NCBI RefSeq assembly: GCF_900188455.1
Contig: NZ_FZOL01000007.1
Span: forward strand, 1-64,000
DNA from: Pseudomonas japonica
GTDB taxonomy: Bacteria > Pseudomonadota > Gammaproteobacteria > Pseudomonadales > Pseudomonadaceae
Length of the DNA stretch: 64,000 bases
Reading direction: 5' to 3'
Under the pieces are notes generated by a model. The model saw only the letters and a program-made list of their open reading frames with translations. It had not been told where the DNA came from and searched no databases. Made by a program: the position numbers and the translations under genes. Each line of letters starts with the position of its first letter. Position 1 is the first letter of the stretch. This document shows, piece after piece, positions 19,003-28,764 of this stretch.

Positions 19003-19449
19003 ATGTCCACCGTAGAAAAGCAAAAAGCCGGTCATTCCATGTACGGTGTCGATGCCTATGTGGAGACCAAGGGTGAGGAGTACATGGGCGAGCCCATGAA
19101 AAAACACTTCACCAAACTCCTCGGTGCCTGGAAACAGGACCTGATGACCAGCGTCGATCGCACCGTGGACCACATGAAGGACGAAGCCGCCAACTTCCCC
19201 GATCCGGCCGACCGTGCCAGCCAGGAAGAAGAGTTCGCCCTGGAACTGCGCAACCGCGATCGCGAGCGCAAGCTGATCAAGAAAATCGACAAGACCCTGC
19301 AGAAGATCATCGACGACGAATACGGCTGGTGTGATGCCTGCGGTGTCGAGATCGGCCTGCGGCGTCTGGAAGCACGTCCGACCGCGGACCTGTGCTTCGA
19401 CTGCAAGGAACTCGCGGAGAAGAAGGAAAAACAGGTCGGCAAGGCCTGA
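19003..19449 (+). CDS. dksA: RNA polymerase-binding transcription factor DksA
   Basis: This 148-residue protein enters the secondary channel of RNA polymerase and with ppGpp controls rRNA and amino-acid promoters. The coiled coil (about 40-110) contains the tip residues in DPADRASQEEE, and the C-terminal zinc finger has four cysteines (CDACG...LCFDCK), so this is the zinc-binding form. I choose the ATG at 19003 (MSTVEKQK), in agreement with the family length. A strong terminator follows. Confidence 0.96.
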   Translation: MSTVEKQKAGHSMYGVDAYVETKGEEYMGEPMKKHFTKLLGAWKQDLMTSVDRTVDHMKDEAANFPDPADRASQEEEFALELRNRDRERKLIKKIDKTLQKIIDDEYGWCDACGVEIGLRRLEARPTADLCFDCKELAEKKEKQVGKA

Positions 19450-19463
19450 TCCTCACTCCAGCA

Positions 19464-19495
19464 AAACGGGGCGCTTCCAGCGCCCCGTTTCATTT
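19464..19495 (+). terminator. Intrinsic terminator after dksA
   Basis: A perfect 12-bp stem (19464-19475 with 19479-19490) has a three-base loop and a T-rich tail. It lies 15 bp past the dksA stop and 24 bp before gluQ, so gluQ expression would need read-through or a promoter within or after the stem. Confidence 0.9.
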
Positions 19496-19513
19496 ATACA
19501 GTCCGCACAGATC

Positions 19514-20401
19514 ATGACCGACTCCCGTTACATCGGACGCTTCGCCCCTACTCCCAGTGGATTCCTGCACTTCGGCTCGCTGGTGGCAGCCCTGGCCTCC
19601 TGGCTCGACGCCCGTGCCGTCGGCGGTCGCTGGCTGCTGCGCATGGAAGACATCGATCCGCCACGGGAAGCCCCCGGCGCCCAGGCGGCGATTCTCAAGA
19701 CCCTGGAAAGCTACGGCCTGGAATGGGACGGAGAAGTGGTCTATCAGCATGACCGCCACGCGGCGTATGCCGAAGTGGTCGAGCGCCTGTTTCGCCAGGG
19801 GCTGGCCTACGCCTGCACCTGTTCGCGCAAGCAACTGGAGGCCTATGGCGGCATCTATCCCGGGCTGTGCCGCAACCTCGGGCACAGCCCGGAAGACGCG
19901 GCAATCCGGATACGGGTGCCGGAACTGACCTACGGCTTCGATGACCGCGTCCAGGGGCATTTCCAGCAGCACCTGGGTCGCGAGGTCGGTGACTTCGTCA
20001 TCCGCCGCCGCGACAACCTGTACGCCTACCAACTGGCAGTGGTGCTCGACGATGCCTGGCAGGGCGTGACCGATATCGTCCGCGGTGCCGACCTGCTGGA
20101 CAACACACCACGCCAGTTGTACCTGCAGGAACTGCTGGGCCTGTCACAACCACGCTACCTGCACGTACCGCTGATCATCCAGCCGGACGGCCACAAACTG
20201 GGCAAGACCTATCGTTCCGCGCCGCTGCCGGCGGAGCAGGCCACCCCGCTGATCCTGCGGGCCCTGCGCGCGCTCGGCCAGAGCACCGAGGTCGGCATGC
20301 TCGAGGCCCGGCCCGACGAGGTCCTGGCCCATGCCGCCCGCCACTGGAATGCACACGCGATTGCGCAGCGCCTGACCGTCCCTGAAGCGGATCTGCACTG
20401 A
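19514..20401 (+). CDS. gluQ: Glutamyl-Q tRNA(Asp) synthetase
   Basis: This 295-residue enzyme is a glutamyl-tRNA synthetase catalytic domain without an anticodon-binding domain. It attaches glutamate to queuosine at position 34 of tRNA(Asp). The class I motif appears as FAPTPSGFLHFGS near residue 9-21, and the KMSKS counterpart as KLGKTYRS. Cysteines in YACTCSRKQLEAYGGIYPGLC suit the family zinc site. Placement right after dksA is conserved across gamma-proteobacteria. Also named gluQRS. Confidence 0.95.
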   Translation: MTDSRYIGRFAPTPSGFLHFGSLVAALASWLDARAVGGRWLLRMEDIDPPREAPGAQAAILKTLESYGLEWDGEVVYQHDRHAAYAEVVERLFRQGLAYACTCSRKQLEAYGGIYPGLCRNLGHSPEDAAIRIRVPELTYGFDDRVQGHFQQHLGREVGDFVIRRRDNLYAYQLAVVLDDAWQGVTDIVRGADLLDNTPRQLYLQELLGLSQPRYLHVPLIIQPDGHKLGKTYRSAPLPAEQATPLILRALRALGQSTEVGMLEARPDEVLAHAARHWNAHAIAQRLTVPEADLH

Positions 20402-20553
20402 GTGCTTGCCCGAGAACAGAAAGGCCAATAGATTCAACCCCTTGGGCCATGACCACCAGCCCGTTTGCAGGCGTCGGGGCTTCCGTTACCATCACCCGCG
20501 TTTTGCGCCAATAATAAGTCCAGTTCGAAGCGCACAAATCCAGTGAGGCCAGC

Positions 20554-20730
20554 ATGTACATCTATCGTTTGGTCCTGCTCCTGGTCGTGGGGATCTACCT
20601 GTTCTCCCCGGCCATCATGGACTGGTGGATCGAGCCGACCGGTGCGTGGTATCGCCCTTACCTGCTCTGGCTGATCCTGATCGTCGTGACCTTTATCCTG
20701 CAGAGCCAACGTGATGCCGATGAGCTTTAG
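20554..20730 (+). CDS. cbrX: CbrX-like small membrane protein overlapping cbrA
   Basis: This 58-codon frame starts ATG TAC ATC and ends TAG at 20728-20730, inside the first codons of cbrA. The protein has two hydrophobic segments (YRLVLLLVVGIYLFSPAIM and YLLWLILIVVTFIL) around a short WWIEPTGAWYRPY loop, so it should span the inner membrane twice. A small gene in this place has been described in other pseudomonads as cbrX, translationally coupled to cbrA. The overlap and the lack of a strong ribosome site for cbrA agree with coupling. Its own biochemical role is not evident. Confidence 0.8.
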   Translation: MYIYRLVLLLVVGIYLFSPAIMDWWIEPTGAWYRPYLLWLILIVVTFILQSQRDADEL

Positions 20731-23668
20731 CCTGACCCAGATGATCCTGATCAGCGCCGCCTACCTGCTGGTGCTGTTCGGCGTGGCCTGGATCAGCGAA
20801 CGCGGGATGATCCCCCGGGCGATCATCCGCCATCCCCTGACCTACACCCTGTCGCTCGGTGTCTACGCCAGCGCCTGGGCCTTCTACGGCTCGGTCGGCC
20901 TGGCCTATCAGTACGGGTACGGCTTCCTCGCCTGCTACCTCGGTGTCTCCGGCGCGTTTCTGCTGGCACCGGTGCTGCTCTATCCGATTCTCAAGATCAC
21001 CCGTACCTACCAGCTGTCGTCACTCGCCGACCTGATCGCCTTCCGTTTCCGCAGCACCTGGGCCGGCGCCCTGACCACGGTGTTCATGCTGATCGGCGTG
21101 CTGCCACTGCTGGCCCTGCAGATCCAGGCAGTAGCCGACTCCATCAGCATTCTCACCGGCGAGCCGGTGAAGAGCCGCGTGGCCCTGGCCTTCTGCGCGA
21201 TGATCACGCTGTTCACCATCTTCTTCGGCTCGCGACACATCGCGACCCGCGAAAAACATGAAGGCCTGGTCTTCGCCATCGCCTTCGAGTCGGTGGTCAA
21301 GCTCCTGGCCCTGGGCGGGATCGGTCTGTATGCGCTGTACGGTGTATTCGGCGGCCCGCATCAACTGGAGGTCTGGCTGCTGCAGAACCAGACCGCCCTC
21401 GCCGCCCTGCACACACCGCTGCAGGAAGGTCCGTGGCGCACCCTGCTGCTGGTGTTCTTCGCATCGGCCATCGTCATGCCGCACATGTACCACATGGCCT
21501 TTACCGAGAATCTCAACCCGCGCTCGCTGGTCAGCGCCAGCTGGGGCCTGCCGCTGTTCCTGCTGCTGATGAGCCTGGCAGTACCGCTGATTCTCTGGGC
21601 CGGCCTCAAGCTCGGCGCCAGCACCAATCCGGAGTTCTTCACCCTCGGCCTGGGCATCGCCGCCAACAACCAGGCGCTGGCCTTGCTCGCCTACATAGGC
21701 GGACTGTCCGCCTCCAGCGGCCTGATCATCGTCACCACCCTGGCCCTCTCCGGCATGGCCCTGAACCACCTGGTGCTACCGCTGTACCAGCCACCCGCCG
21801 AAGGCAACATCTACCGCTGGCTGAAGTGGACCCGCCGTGCCCTGATCGTTGCCATCATCGCCGCCGGTTTCGGTTTCTACCTGCTGCTCGGCGCGCAACA
21901 GGACCTGGCCAATCTCGGTATCGTCGCCTTCGTCGCCACCCTGCAGTTCCTCCCCGGCGTGCTTTCCGTGCTGTACTGGCCGACCGCCAACCGCCGCGGT
22001 TTCATCGCCGGTCTGCTCGCTGGCATCACGGTGTGGATGGTGACCATGCTGCTGCCCCTGGTGGGCAACCTGCAAGGCTTCTACATCCCGCTGCTGAACA
22101 TGATCTACGTGCTGGACGACACCAGCTGGCACATGGCGGCGATCGCCTCGCTGGCGGCCAACGTGCTGTTGTTCACCCTGATTTCCCTGTTCACCAATGC
22201 CAGCTCCGAGGAAGTCTCGGCTGCCGAAGCCTGTGCGGTGGACAACGTGCGCCGCCCGCAACGCCGCGAACTGTATGCCGCCTCGCCGCAGGAGTTCGCC
22301 ACTCAGCTGGCCAAGCCACTGGGGGCGAAGGCCGCGCAGAAGGAAGTCGAACAGGCCCTGCGCGACCTCTACCTGCCTTTCGACGAACGCCGCCCCTATG
22401 CCCTGCGCCGCCTGCGCGATCGCATCGAGGCCAACCTGTCCGGCCTGATGGGGCCGAGCGTGGCCCAGGACATGGTGGAGACCTTCCTGCCCTACAAGTC
22501 CGGCAGCGAGAACTACGTCACCGAGGACATCCACTTCATCGAAAGCCGCCTCGAGGACTACCACTCCCGACTCACCGGCCTCGCCGCCGAACTGGATGCC
22601 CTGCGCCGCTATCACCGGCAGACCCTGCAGGAACTGCCGATGGGCGTCTGCTCCCTGGCCAAGGACCAGGAGATCCTCATGTGGAACAAGGCCATGGAGG
22701 AGCTCACCGGGATTCCCGCCAAGCGCGTGGTCGGTTCGCGCCTGAGCACCATCGTCGAGCCCTGGCGCGGCCTGCTGCAGGGTTTCATCAACGTCCCCGA
22801 CGAACACCTGCACAAGCAGCGCCTGGGCCTCGATGGCCAGACCCGCTGGCTGAACCTGCACAAGGCAGCCATCGACGAACCCCTGGCCCCCGGCAACAGC
22901 GGTCTGGTACTGCTGGTGGAAGACCTCACCGAAACTCAGATGCTCGAAGACAAGCTGGTGCACTCCGAGCGCCTGGCCAGTATCGGCCGCCTGGCCGCCG
23001 GGGTCGCCCACGAGATCGGCAACCCGGTGACCGGTATCGCCTGCCTGGCGCAGAACCTGCGCGAGGAGCGCGAGGACGACGGCGAGATCACCGAACTGAG
23101 CAGCCAGATTCTCGAACAGACCAAGCGCATCTCGCGCATCGTCCAGTCGCTGATGAGCTTCGCCCATGCCGGTAGCCACCAGCACAGCGACGAACCGGTA
23201 TGCCTGGCCGAAGTGGCGCAGGATGCCATCGGTCTGCTGGCGTTGAACCGGCGCAATTTCGAAGTACAGTTCTTCAACCTGTGCGATCCCGAACACTGGG
23301 TCGAGGGCGATCCACAACGCCTCGCGCAAGTGCTGATCAACCTGCTCTCCAACGCCCGTGACGCCTCTCCCGCCGGTGCCGCGGTACGAGTGCGCAGCGA
23401 GGCCAGCGAACATACCGTCGACCTGATCGTCGAGGACGAAGGCAGCGGTATCCCGAAAAACATCATGGACCGCCTGTTCGAACCCTTCTTCACCACCAAG
23501 GACCCGGGCGAAGGAACGGGGCTGGGGCTCGCTCTGGTCTATTCCATCGTGGAAGAGCATTATGGACAGATCACCATCGACAGCCCGGCCGATACCAAGA
23601 GCCAACGTGGTACGCGGATCCGTGTGACCCTGCCACGACATGTCGAAGCGACGTCCGCTGTGAACTGA
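20714..23668 (+). CDS. cbrA: Sensor histidine kinase CbrA
   Basis: This roughly 984-residue kinase starts the CbrAB system, which activates use of alternative carbon and nitrogen sources. The N-terminal 500 residues form a sodium/solute-symporter-like domain with about a dozen membrane helices. A linker and a PAS-like region (about 620-735) follow. The kinase core has the phospho-accepting His766 ([12 protein letters not shown]), the N-box [11 protein letters not shown] and the G-box [10 protein letters not shown]. Start codons at 20711 (GTG), 20714 and 20720 are all possible, and each overlaps cbrX. cbrB follows by 22 bp. Confidence 0.96.
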   Translation: MPMSFSLTQMILISAAYLLVLFGVAWISERGMIPRAIIRHPLTYTLSLGVYASAWAFYGSVGLAYQYGYGFLACYLGVSGAFLLAPVLLYPILKITRTYQLSSLADLIAFRFRSTWAGALTTVFMLIGVLPLLALQIQAVADSISILTGEPVKSRVALAFCAMITLFTIFFGSRHIATREKHEGLVFAIAFESVVKLLALGGIGLYALYGVFGGPHQLEVWLLQNQTALAALHTPLQEGPWRTLLLVFFASAIVMPHMYHMAFTENLNPRSLVSASWGLPLFLLLMSLAVPLILWAGLKLGASTNPEFFTLGLGIAANNQALALLAYIGGLSASSGLIIVTTLALSGMALNHLVLPLYQPPAEGNIYRWLKWTRRALIVAIIAAGFGFYLLLGAQQDLANLGIVAFVATLQFLPGVLSVLYWPTANRRGFIAGLLAGITVWMVTMLLPLVGNLQGFYIPLLNMIYVLDDTSWHMAAIASLAANVLLFTLISLFTNASSEEVSAAEACAVDNVRRPQRRELYAASPQEFATQLAKPLGAKAAQKEVEQALRDLYLPFDERRPYALRRLRDRIEANLSGLMGPSVAQDMVETFLPYKSGSENYVTEDIHFIESRLEDYHSRLTGLAAELDALRRYHRQTLQELPMGVCSLAKDQEILMWNKAMEELTGIPAKRVVGSRLSTIVEPWRGLLQGFINVPDEHLHKQRLGLDGQTRWLNLHKAAIDEPLAPGNSGLVLLVEDLTETQMLEDKLVHSERLASIGRLAAGVAHEIGNPVTGIACLAQNLREEREDDGEITELSSQILEQTKRISRIVQSLMSFAHAGSHQHSDEPVCLAEVAQDAIGLLALNRRNFEVQFFNLCDPEHWVEGDPQRLAQVLINLLSNARDASPAGAAVRVRSEASEHTVDLIVEDEGSGIPKNIMDRLFEPFFTTKDPGEGTGLGLALVYSIVEEHYGQITIDSPADTKSQRGTRIRVTLPRHVEATSAVN

Positions 23669-23690
23669 GACCGTCGAGAGAATTGAATCA

Positions 23691-25127
23691 ATGCCTCATA
23701 TTCTGATCGTCGAAGACGAAACCATCATCCGCTCCGCCCTGCGTCGCCTGCTCGAACGCAACCAGTACCAGGTCAGCGAGGCCGGCTCGGTGCAGGAAGC
23801 CCAGGAGCGATTCAGCATCGCCACCTTCGACCTGATCGTCAGCGACCTGCGCCTGCCCGGCGCCCCCGGCACCGAGCTGATCAAGCTGGGTCAGGGCACG
23901 CCGGTGCTGATCATGACCAGCTATGCCAGCCTGCGCTCGGCGGTCGACTCGATGAAAATGGGCGCGGTGGACTACATCGCCAAGCCCTTCGACCACGATG
24001 AAATGCTCCAGGCCGTCGCGCGCATCCTGCGTGACCGGCAGAACGCCCCCTCGGCCCCGGCCGAACGCGCCAACGGCAAGACCCCGGTCGCCGACAAGGC
24101 CACTGCCGGAAACGCCAACGGCGAAATCGGCATCATCGGCTCCTGTGCGCCGATGCAGGACCTCTACAGCAAGATTCGCAAGGTCGCCCCTACCGACTCC
24201 AACGTGCTGATCCAGGGCGAGTCTGGGACCGGTAAGGAGCTGGTGGCCCGCGCCCTGCACAATCTGTCACGCCGGGCCAAGGCACCGATGATCTCGGTGA
24301 ACTGCGCGGCGATTCCGGAAACCCTGATCGAATCCGAATTGTTCGGCCACGAGAAGGGCGCGTTTACCGGTGCCAGCGCCGGTCGTGCCGGCCTGGTGGA
24401 AGCCGCGGACGGTGGCACCCTGTTCCTCGACGAGATCGGCGAACTGCCGCTCGAAGCCCAGGCCCGCCTGCTGCGTGTGCTGCAGGAAGGTGAAATCCGC
24501 CGGGTCGGCTCGGTGCAGTCGCAGAAGGTCGATGTCCGCCTGATCGCCGCGACCCATCGCGACCTGAAAAACCTGGCCAAGATCGGCCAGTTCCGTGAAG
24601 ACCTTTACTACCGCCTGCACGTCATCGCCCTCAAGCTGCCCGCCCTGCGCGAGCGCGGCGCCGACGTCAACGAAATTGCCAACGCCTTCCTCACCCGCCA
24701 GGCCGCACGCATCGGGCGCAACGACCTGAAATTCGCCCACGACGCCGAACAGGCGATCCGCCACTACTCCTGGCCGGGCAATGTGCGCGAACTGGAAAAC
24801 GCAGTGGAGCGTGCGGTGATTCTCTGCGAGAGCCCGGAAATTTCCGCGGACCTGTTGGGTATCGATATCGAACTGAGCGACCTGGAAGACGACGAAACCT
24901 TCGACAGCCTGCCAACCATCAGCAATGCGGCCAACACCACCAGCCACGAACCCACCGAGGACCTGTCGCTGGAAGACTATTTCCAGCACTTCGTCCTCGA
25001 ACACCAGGACCACATGACCGAGACCGAACTGGCACGCAAGCTCGGCGTCAGCCGCAAGTGCCTGTGGGAACGTCGGCAGCGCCTGGGCATTCCGCGACGC
25101 AAGAGCGGCGCCACCAGCGAAAGCTGA
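23691..25127 (+). CDS. cbrB: NtrC-family response regulator CbrB
   Basis: This 478-residue sigma-54 activator has a receiver domain with phospho-acceptor Asp52 ([11 protein letters not shown]). Its AAA+ domain carries GESGTGKE as Walker A and GAFTGA (residues around 225) for contact with sigma-54. The C-terminal Fis-type helix-turn-helix is [21 protein letters not shown]. Phosphorylated by CbrA, it activates the crcZ promoter encoded right after it, together with catabolic genes. The following 208-bp control region contains sites it probably binds. Confidence 0.97.
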   Translation: MPHILIVEDETIIRSALRRLLERNQYQVSEAGSVQEAQERFSIATFDLIVSDLRLPGAPGTELIKLGQGTPVLIMTSYASLRSAVDSMKMGAVDYIAKPFDHDEMLQAVARILRDRQNAPSAPAERANGKTPVADKATAGNANGEIGIIGSCAPMQDLYSKIRKVAPTDSNVLIQGESGTGKELVARALHNLSRRAKAPMISVNCAAIPETLIESELFGHEKGAFTGASAGRAGLVEAADGGTLFLDEIGELPLEAQARLLRVLQEGEIRRVGSVQSQKVDVRLIAATHRDLKNLAKIGQFREDLYYRLHVIALKLPALRERGADVNEIANAFLTRQAARIGRNDLKFAHDAEQAIRHYSWPGNVRELENAVERAVILCESPEISADLLGIDIELSDLEDDETFDSLPTISNAANTTSHEPTEDLSLEDYFQHFVLEHQDHMTETELARKLGVSRKCLWERRQRLGIPRRKSGATSES

Positions 25128-25145
25128 GCGGCAGGCTGCGGCACG

Positions 25146-25213
25146 GTGTCACCCCCTGCGGGTAACACCGCGCTTCGGCCAAAAACTGTTACCTCATGAC
25201 GAGGCCGTAACAG
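25146..25213 (+). promoter_or_regulatory. Palindromic upstream activator sites of crcZ, probable CbrB sites
   Basis: Two inverted repeats share the half-site TGTTAC/GTAACA. The first is GTGTCACCC (25146-25154) with GGGTAACAC (25160-25168), one mismatch. The second is a perfect CTGTTAC (25186-25192) with GTAACAG (25207-25213). A third GTAAC is at 25229-25233. They lie about 100-165 bp upstream of the sigma-54 promoter, where an NtrC-type activator should bind; assignment to CbrB is inferred. Confidence 0.72.
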
Positions 25214-25251
25214 AAACCGGGGCTTACGGTAACGAAATCCCGGTTTTTTTT
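25214..25251 (+). terminator. Intrinsic terminator after cbrB
   Basis: AAACCGGG (25214-25221) pairs with CCCGGTTT (25239-25246) around a 17-base loop, followed by an eight-T run. It stops cbrB transcription before crcZ and sits between the activator sites and the crcZ promoter. Confidence 0.85.
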
Positions 25252-25310
25252 CGCCTCAAAAACACCCCAGACCTCGCCTAACCCCTTGTTTTACTGGGCT
25301 TTGCAAAAGT

Positions 25311-25326
25311 TGGCACGGCACCTGCT
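25311..25326 (+). promoter_or_regulatory. Sigma-54 promoter of crcZ
   Basis: TGGCACGGCACCTGCT has the invariant GG at -24 (25312-25313) and GC at -12 (25324-25325) at the exact sigma-54 spacing and matches TGGCACG-N4-TTGCW at all but one position. Transcription should start near 25337. Confidence 0.92.
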
Positions 25327-25336
25327 ATATGTTCGG

Positions 25337-25711
25337 TACAAGAACAATAACAAGCACTGCAAAACACAATAAAAATAAGACGAATCGGCTCACGCACAAT
25401 AAGAACAAGACGGCGGAGGCGCAGCTAACTGATTCTTTTGGAGATGAGTTGTGTTTGGGGCTTGCCCCACAACCAGGCAGAGAACAACAAAAACTGCACT
25501 CTAGCAGAGCCTGAACTGGTTGGATCGATAGATCATCGCAACATCGGCGATCAAAGCAATCCGTTTGCTCTTGTACTCCCGGTTAGGGAGACAGTCCACC
25601 AGCCTCACGGCATTGGGTGGTCAGGGCACTCAACAAAAACAAGAAGCCCGACAAAAAAATAATAAGAGCACGCAACTACTTCTTGGGGAGCTTCGGCTCC
25701 CCTTGTAGTTT
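25337..25711 (+). ncRNA. crcZ: CrcZ, catabolite-repression small RNA that sequesters Hfq/Crc
   Basis: The roughly 375-nt RNA begins just after the sigma-54 promoter. It ends with a 7-bp stem on a TTCG loop (25685-25691 with 25696-25702) and a T-rich tail. Six A-rich stretches contain AANAANAA motifs: 25340-25353, 25368-25378, 25398-25408, 25483-25493, 25632-25645 and 25653-25665. These are the distal-face Hfq targets by which CrcZ titrates Hfq/Crc and relieves catabolite repression. Its place between cbrB and pcnB is the same as in P. aeruginosa. Short open frames inside it have no ribosome sites. The 5' end is predicted, not mapped. Confidence 0.93.
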
Positions 25712-25843
25712 CCGCGTTCCGACAATCCCTTTCGTACCGTTTCTCGGGCGCCTACACCCTTTTCCGACTAAATGCTAGAATCCGTGCCCATCATGCGGCC
25801 ATTCTACGTTTCTGGCCGAAAATTCCTTCAAACAGTGCATCCC

Positions 25844-27232
25844 ATGCTGAAGAAGCTGTTCCAGTCTTTCCGTCCTCCGGCGCGTATCCAGCACCACAGG
25901 CGCACCACGCCCGAGGTGATCAACCATGCGCAACATTCGTTGCAGCGCCACCAGTTCAGCCGCCATGCGGTGAACATCGTCGAACGCCTGCAGAGCGCCG
26001 GCTACCAGGCCTACCTGGTCGGTGGCTGCGTGCGCGACCTGCTCCTGGGCATCACGCCCAAGGACTTCGACGTCGCCACCAGCGCCACGCCGGAACAGAT
26101 CCGCGCCGAGTTCCGCAACGCTCGCGTGATTGGCCGGCGCTTCAAGCTGGTCCACGTGCATTTCGGCCGCGAGATCATCGAAGTAGCCACCTTCCGCGCC
26201 AACCATCCGGTCGACGAAGAAGAAAACAGTCACCAGTCGTCCCGCAACGAAAGCGGACGGATCCTGCGCGACAACGTCTACGGCACCCTGGAAGACGACG
26301 CACAACGCCGCGATTTCACGATCAACGCCTTGTACTACGATCCGGTCAGCGAGCGCATCCTCGACTACGCCAACGGCGTACACGACATTCGCAACCGCCT
26401 GATCCGCCTGATCGGTGACCCGACCCAGCGCTACCAGGAAGACCCGGTGCGCATGCTGCGCGCGGTGCGTTTCGCCGCCAAGCTCAACTTCGGTATCGAG
26501 AAGCACACTGTGCTGCCGATCCGCGAACTGGCGCCGATGCTCCGGGAGATTCCGGCGGCGCGGCTGTTCGAGGAGTCGCTGAAGCTGTTCCTGTCCGGGC
26601 ATGCCGCCGACACCTTCGAGATGCTGGTCGACCTGCAGCTGTTCGATCCACTGTTCCCGGCCAGCGCCCAGGCGCTCGAAGACCAGCCGACCTACACCCA
26701 CACGCTGATCAGCCAGGCCCTGATCAACACCGATCTACGGGTCAGGCAAGGCAAGCCGGTGACCCCGGCGTTCCTCTTCGCCGCCCTGCTCTGGCCAGCC
26801 TTGCCGGCGCGCGCCCTGTACCTGCAGAGCCGCGGCATGCCACCGATCCCGGCCATGAACGAAGCCGCCCACGAGCTGATCTTCGAGCAGTGCCAGCGCA
26901 TCGCCATTCCGAAGCGCTTCACCCTGCCGATTCGCGAGATCTGGGACATGCAGGAACGCCTGCCACGGCGTAGTGGCAAGCGCGCTGACCTGCTCCTGGA
27001 CAACCCGCGCTTCCGTGCCGGCTACGATTTCCTCCTGCTGCGCGAAAGCGCTGGCGAGGAAACCGACGACCTCGGCCAGTGGTGGACCGACTACCAGGAA
27101 TGCAACGAAAGCGAGCGCCGCGAGATGATCCGCGAGCTTGGCAGTCGTGACGAAGGCAGCGGTGCCGGTCCGCGCAAACGCAAGCGCAGCCCCGGCAAAC
27201 GCCGTCGCGCCGATGGCGGTGCGGACGAGTGA
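25844..27232 (+). CDS. pcnB: Poly(A) polymerase I
   Basis: This 462-residue enzyme adds 3' poly(A) tails that speed RNA decay. The class II nucleotidyltransferase motif is GGCVRDLLLG followed by KDFDVATSATPEQ, with its two metal-binding aspartates. The RNA-binding region is RRDFTINALYYDPVSERILDYANG. A basic C-terminus (RKRKRSPGKRRR) separates it from tRNA CCA-adding enzymes. I choose the ATG at 25844 (MLKKLFQSF); the frame is open 24 codons upstream, but a start there would lie close to the CrcZ terminator. It overlaps or abuts folK. Confidence 0.94.
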   Translation: MLKKLFQSFRPPARIQHHRRTTPEVINHAQHSLQRHQFSRHAVNIVERLQSAGYQAYLVGGCVRDLLLGITPKDFDVATSATPEQIRAEFRNARVIGRRFKLVHVHFGREIIEVATFRANHPVDEEENSHQSSRNESGRILRDNVYGTLEDDAQRRDFTINALYYDPVSERILDYANGVHDIRNRLIRLIGDPTQRYQEDPVRMLRAVRFAAKLNFGIEKHTVLPIRELAPMLREIPAARLFEESLKLFLSGHAADTFEMLVDLQLFDPLFPASAQALEDQPTYTHTLISQALINTDLRVRQGKPVTPAFLFAALLWPALPARALYLQSRGMPPIPAMNEAAHELIFEQCQRIAIPKRFTLPIREIWDMQERLPRRSGKRADLLLDNPRFRAGYDFLLLRESAGEETDDLGQWWTDYQECNESERREMIRELGSRDEGSGAGPRKRKRSPGKRRRADGGADE

Positions 27233-27237
27233 GCCCG

Positions 27238-27714
27238 ATGCAGCGTGCCTACATCGGCTTGGGCAGCAACCTGGCCAACCCGCGGGAACAACTGCACAGT
27301 GCCCTCGATGCACTGACGCAGTTGCCCGATACGCAACTGGCGGGTATCTCGTCCTTTTATGCCAGCGACTCGCTGTCCCCCGGCCAGCCACGCTACACCA
27401 ATGCCGTGGCGGCGCTGGACACCCGTCTCGCGCCCCTGGTCCTGCTCGACGCCCTGCAAAGCATCGAAGCCGACCAGGGCCGCGAGCGCAAGGAGCGCTG
27501 GGGCCCGCGCACGCTGGACCTGGACATCCTGCTCTACGCCGACCGGATCATCGACGAGCCGCGTCTGACAGTGCCGCACTACCACATGCATGCCCGTCCC
27601 TTCGTGCTCTATCCCCTGGCCGAACTGGTGCCCGAAGACTTCCGTCTGGCGGACCAGCGCCCCCTCGCGCAATTGCTCGCGGACTGCCCGTTCGTCGGTC
27701 TGGAACGCCTGTAG
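27238..27714 (+). CDS. folK: 2-amino-4-hydroxy-6-hydroxymethyldihydropteridine pyrophosphokinase
   Basis: This 158-residue kinase transfers pyrophosphate from ATP to the pterin precursor of folate, just before the FolP step (folP is at 52368 in this window). Family motifs are AYIGLGSNLANPREQL at the start and GPRTLDLDILLYAD at residues about 88-101, with the metal-binding aspartates. A GTG at 27229 that overlaps the pcnB stop (GTGA) is an alternative start and would add three residues. The gene lies in the pcnB-folK pair common to gamma-proteobacteria. Confidence 0.93.
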   Translation: MQRAYIGLGSNLANPREQLHSALDALTQLPDTQLAGISSFYASDSLSPGQPRYTNAVAALDTRLAPLVLLDALQSIEADQGRERKERWGPRTLDLDILLYADRIIDEPRLTVPHYHMHARPFVLYPLAELVPEDFRLADQRPLAQLLADCPFVGLERL

Positions 27715-27731
27715 CCAGGCGTTCCCCCAGC

Positions 27732-27848
27732 GGTAACGCCCGTAACACCGCTGACGTAACAATGCGGTAACACGGTAATTGACTTCCCTCCCCGCGCTCA
27801 CGACTATAGGCGTCCCGTGGCACGCCCGTGCCGTAAACAAGGCGTAAC
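27732..27848. repeat. Cluster of GTAAC direct repeats before panB
   Basis: GTAAC occurs at 27733-27737, 27742-27746, 27756-27760 and 27767-27771, with GTAAT at 27775-27779 and another GTAAC at 27844-27848. All lie on the same strand within the 249-bp folK-panB gap. The same pentamer is the half-site of the palindromes before crcZ. Function is unknown; it could be an operator for panBC. Confidence 0.5.
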
Positions 27849-27963
27849 CAGGACCGGAACGGGTTCACCCAAACACCACACTCGATGATGTGCCGTTCCA
27901 GAAGATGAATACATGCGTTGTACGCAGTGGTCTTTCACAGCGCCTGAACGAGGATTGCTTTTC

Positions 27964-28764
27964 ATGCCAGACGTAACCCTGACCACCCTGCAGGCTCTCA
28001 AGGCCAAGGGTGAGAAAATCGCCATGCTGACCTGCTACGACGCGACCTTCGCCCAGGTCGCCGCCCGTGCCGGCGTAGAAATCCTGTTGGTAGGCGACTC
28101 CCTGGGGATGGTCCTGCAAGGCCACGACAGCACCCTGCCGGTGACCAATGCCGACATGGCCTACCACGTCGCCAGCGTCAAACGCGGCAACGAAGGTGCG
28201 CTGATCCTCGCCGACGTGCCGTTCATGGCCTACTCCACCCCCGAGCAGGCCTTCGCCAACTGCGCCGAGCTGATGCGCGCCGGCGCGCACATGGTCAAGC
28301 TCGAAGGCGCCGCCTGGCTCGGCGACACCGTGCGCCAGCTGGCCGATCGCGGCGTGCCGGTGTGCGTCCACCTCGGCCTGACCCCGCAGGCGGTCAACAT
28401 CCTCGGCGGCTACAAAGTCCAGGGACGTCAGGAAAACCAGGCACGGCAGATGCGCGCCGACGCCATTGCCCTGGAACAGGCCGGTGCCGCCATGCTCCTG
28501 CTCGAATGCGTGCCGAGCGAGCTGGCCGCGGAGATCACCCAGGCGGTGGGCATTCCGGTGATCGGTATCGGTGCCGGCAGCGCCACCGACGGTCAGGTAC
28601 TGGTCATGCACGACATGCTCGGCCTGTCCCTGAGCGGTCGCGCGCCGAAGTTCGTGAAAAACTTCATGGCCGGCCAGGCGGACATCCAGAGTGCCTTCCA
28701 GGCCTACGTCAAAGAGGTGAAGGACGTTACCTTCCCCGGCAGCGAACATGGGTTCAGCGCATGA
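27964..28764 (+). CDS. panB: 3-methyl-2-oxobutanoate hydroxymethyltransferase
   Basis: This 266-residue enzyme adds a hydroxymethyl group to ketoisovalerate, the first committed step of pantothenate and coenzyme A synthesis. Its substrate comes from the ilv pathway also encoded in this window. Typical motifs are [29 protein letters not shown] and the catalytic region [12 protein letters not shown]. The ATG at 27964, with GAGGA about ten bases upstream, gives the normal family length. Its stop overlaps the panC start by four bases (ATGA). Confidence 0.96.
   Translation: MPDVTLTTLQALKAKGEKIAMLTCYDATFAQVAARAGVEILLVGDSLGMVLQGHDSTLPVTNADMAYHVASVKRGNEGALILADVPFMAYSTPEQAFANCAELMRAGAHMVKLEGAAWLGDTVRQLADRGVPVCVHLGLTPQAVNILGGYKVQGRQENQARQMRADAIALEQAGAAMLLLECVPSELAAEITQAVGIPVIGIGAGSATDGQVLVMHDMLGLSLSGRAPKFVKNFMAGQADIQSAFQAYVKEVKDVTFPGSEHGFSA

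Noticed and set aside
25329..25662. Short open frames inside the cbrB-pcnB gap
   Set aside because: They lack ribosome sites and coincide with CrcZ features, so I treat them as RNA sequence.
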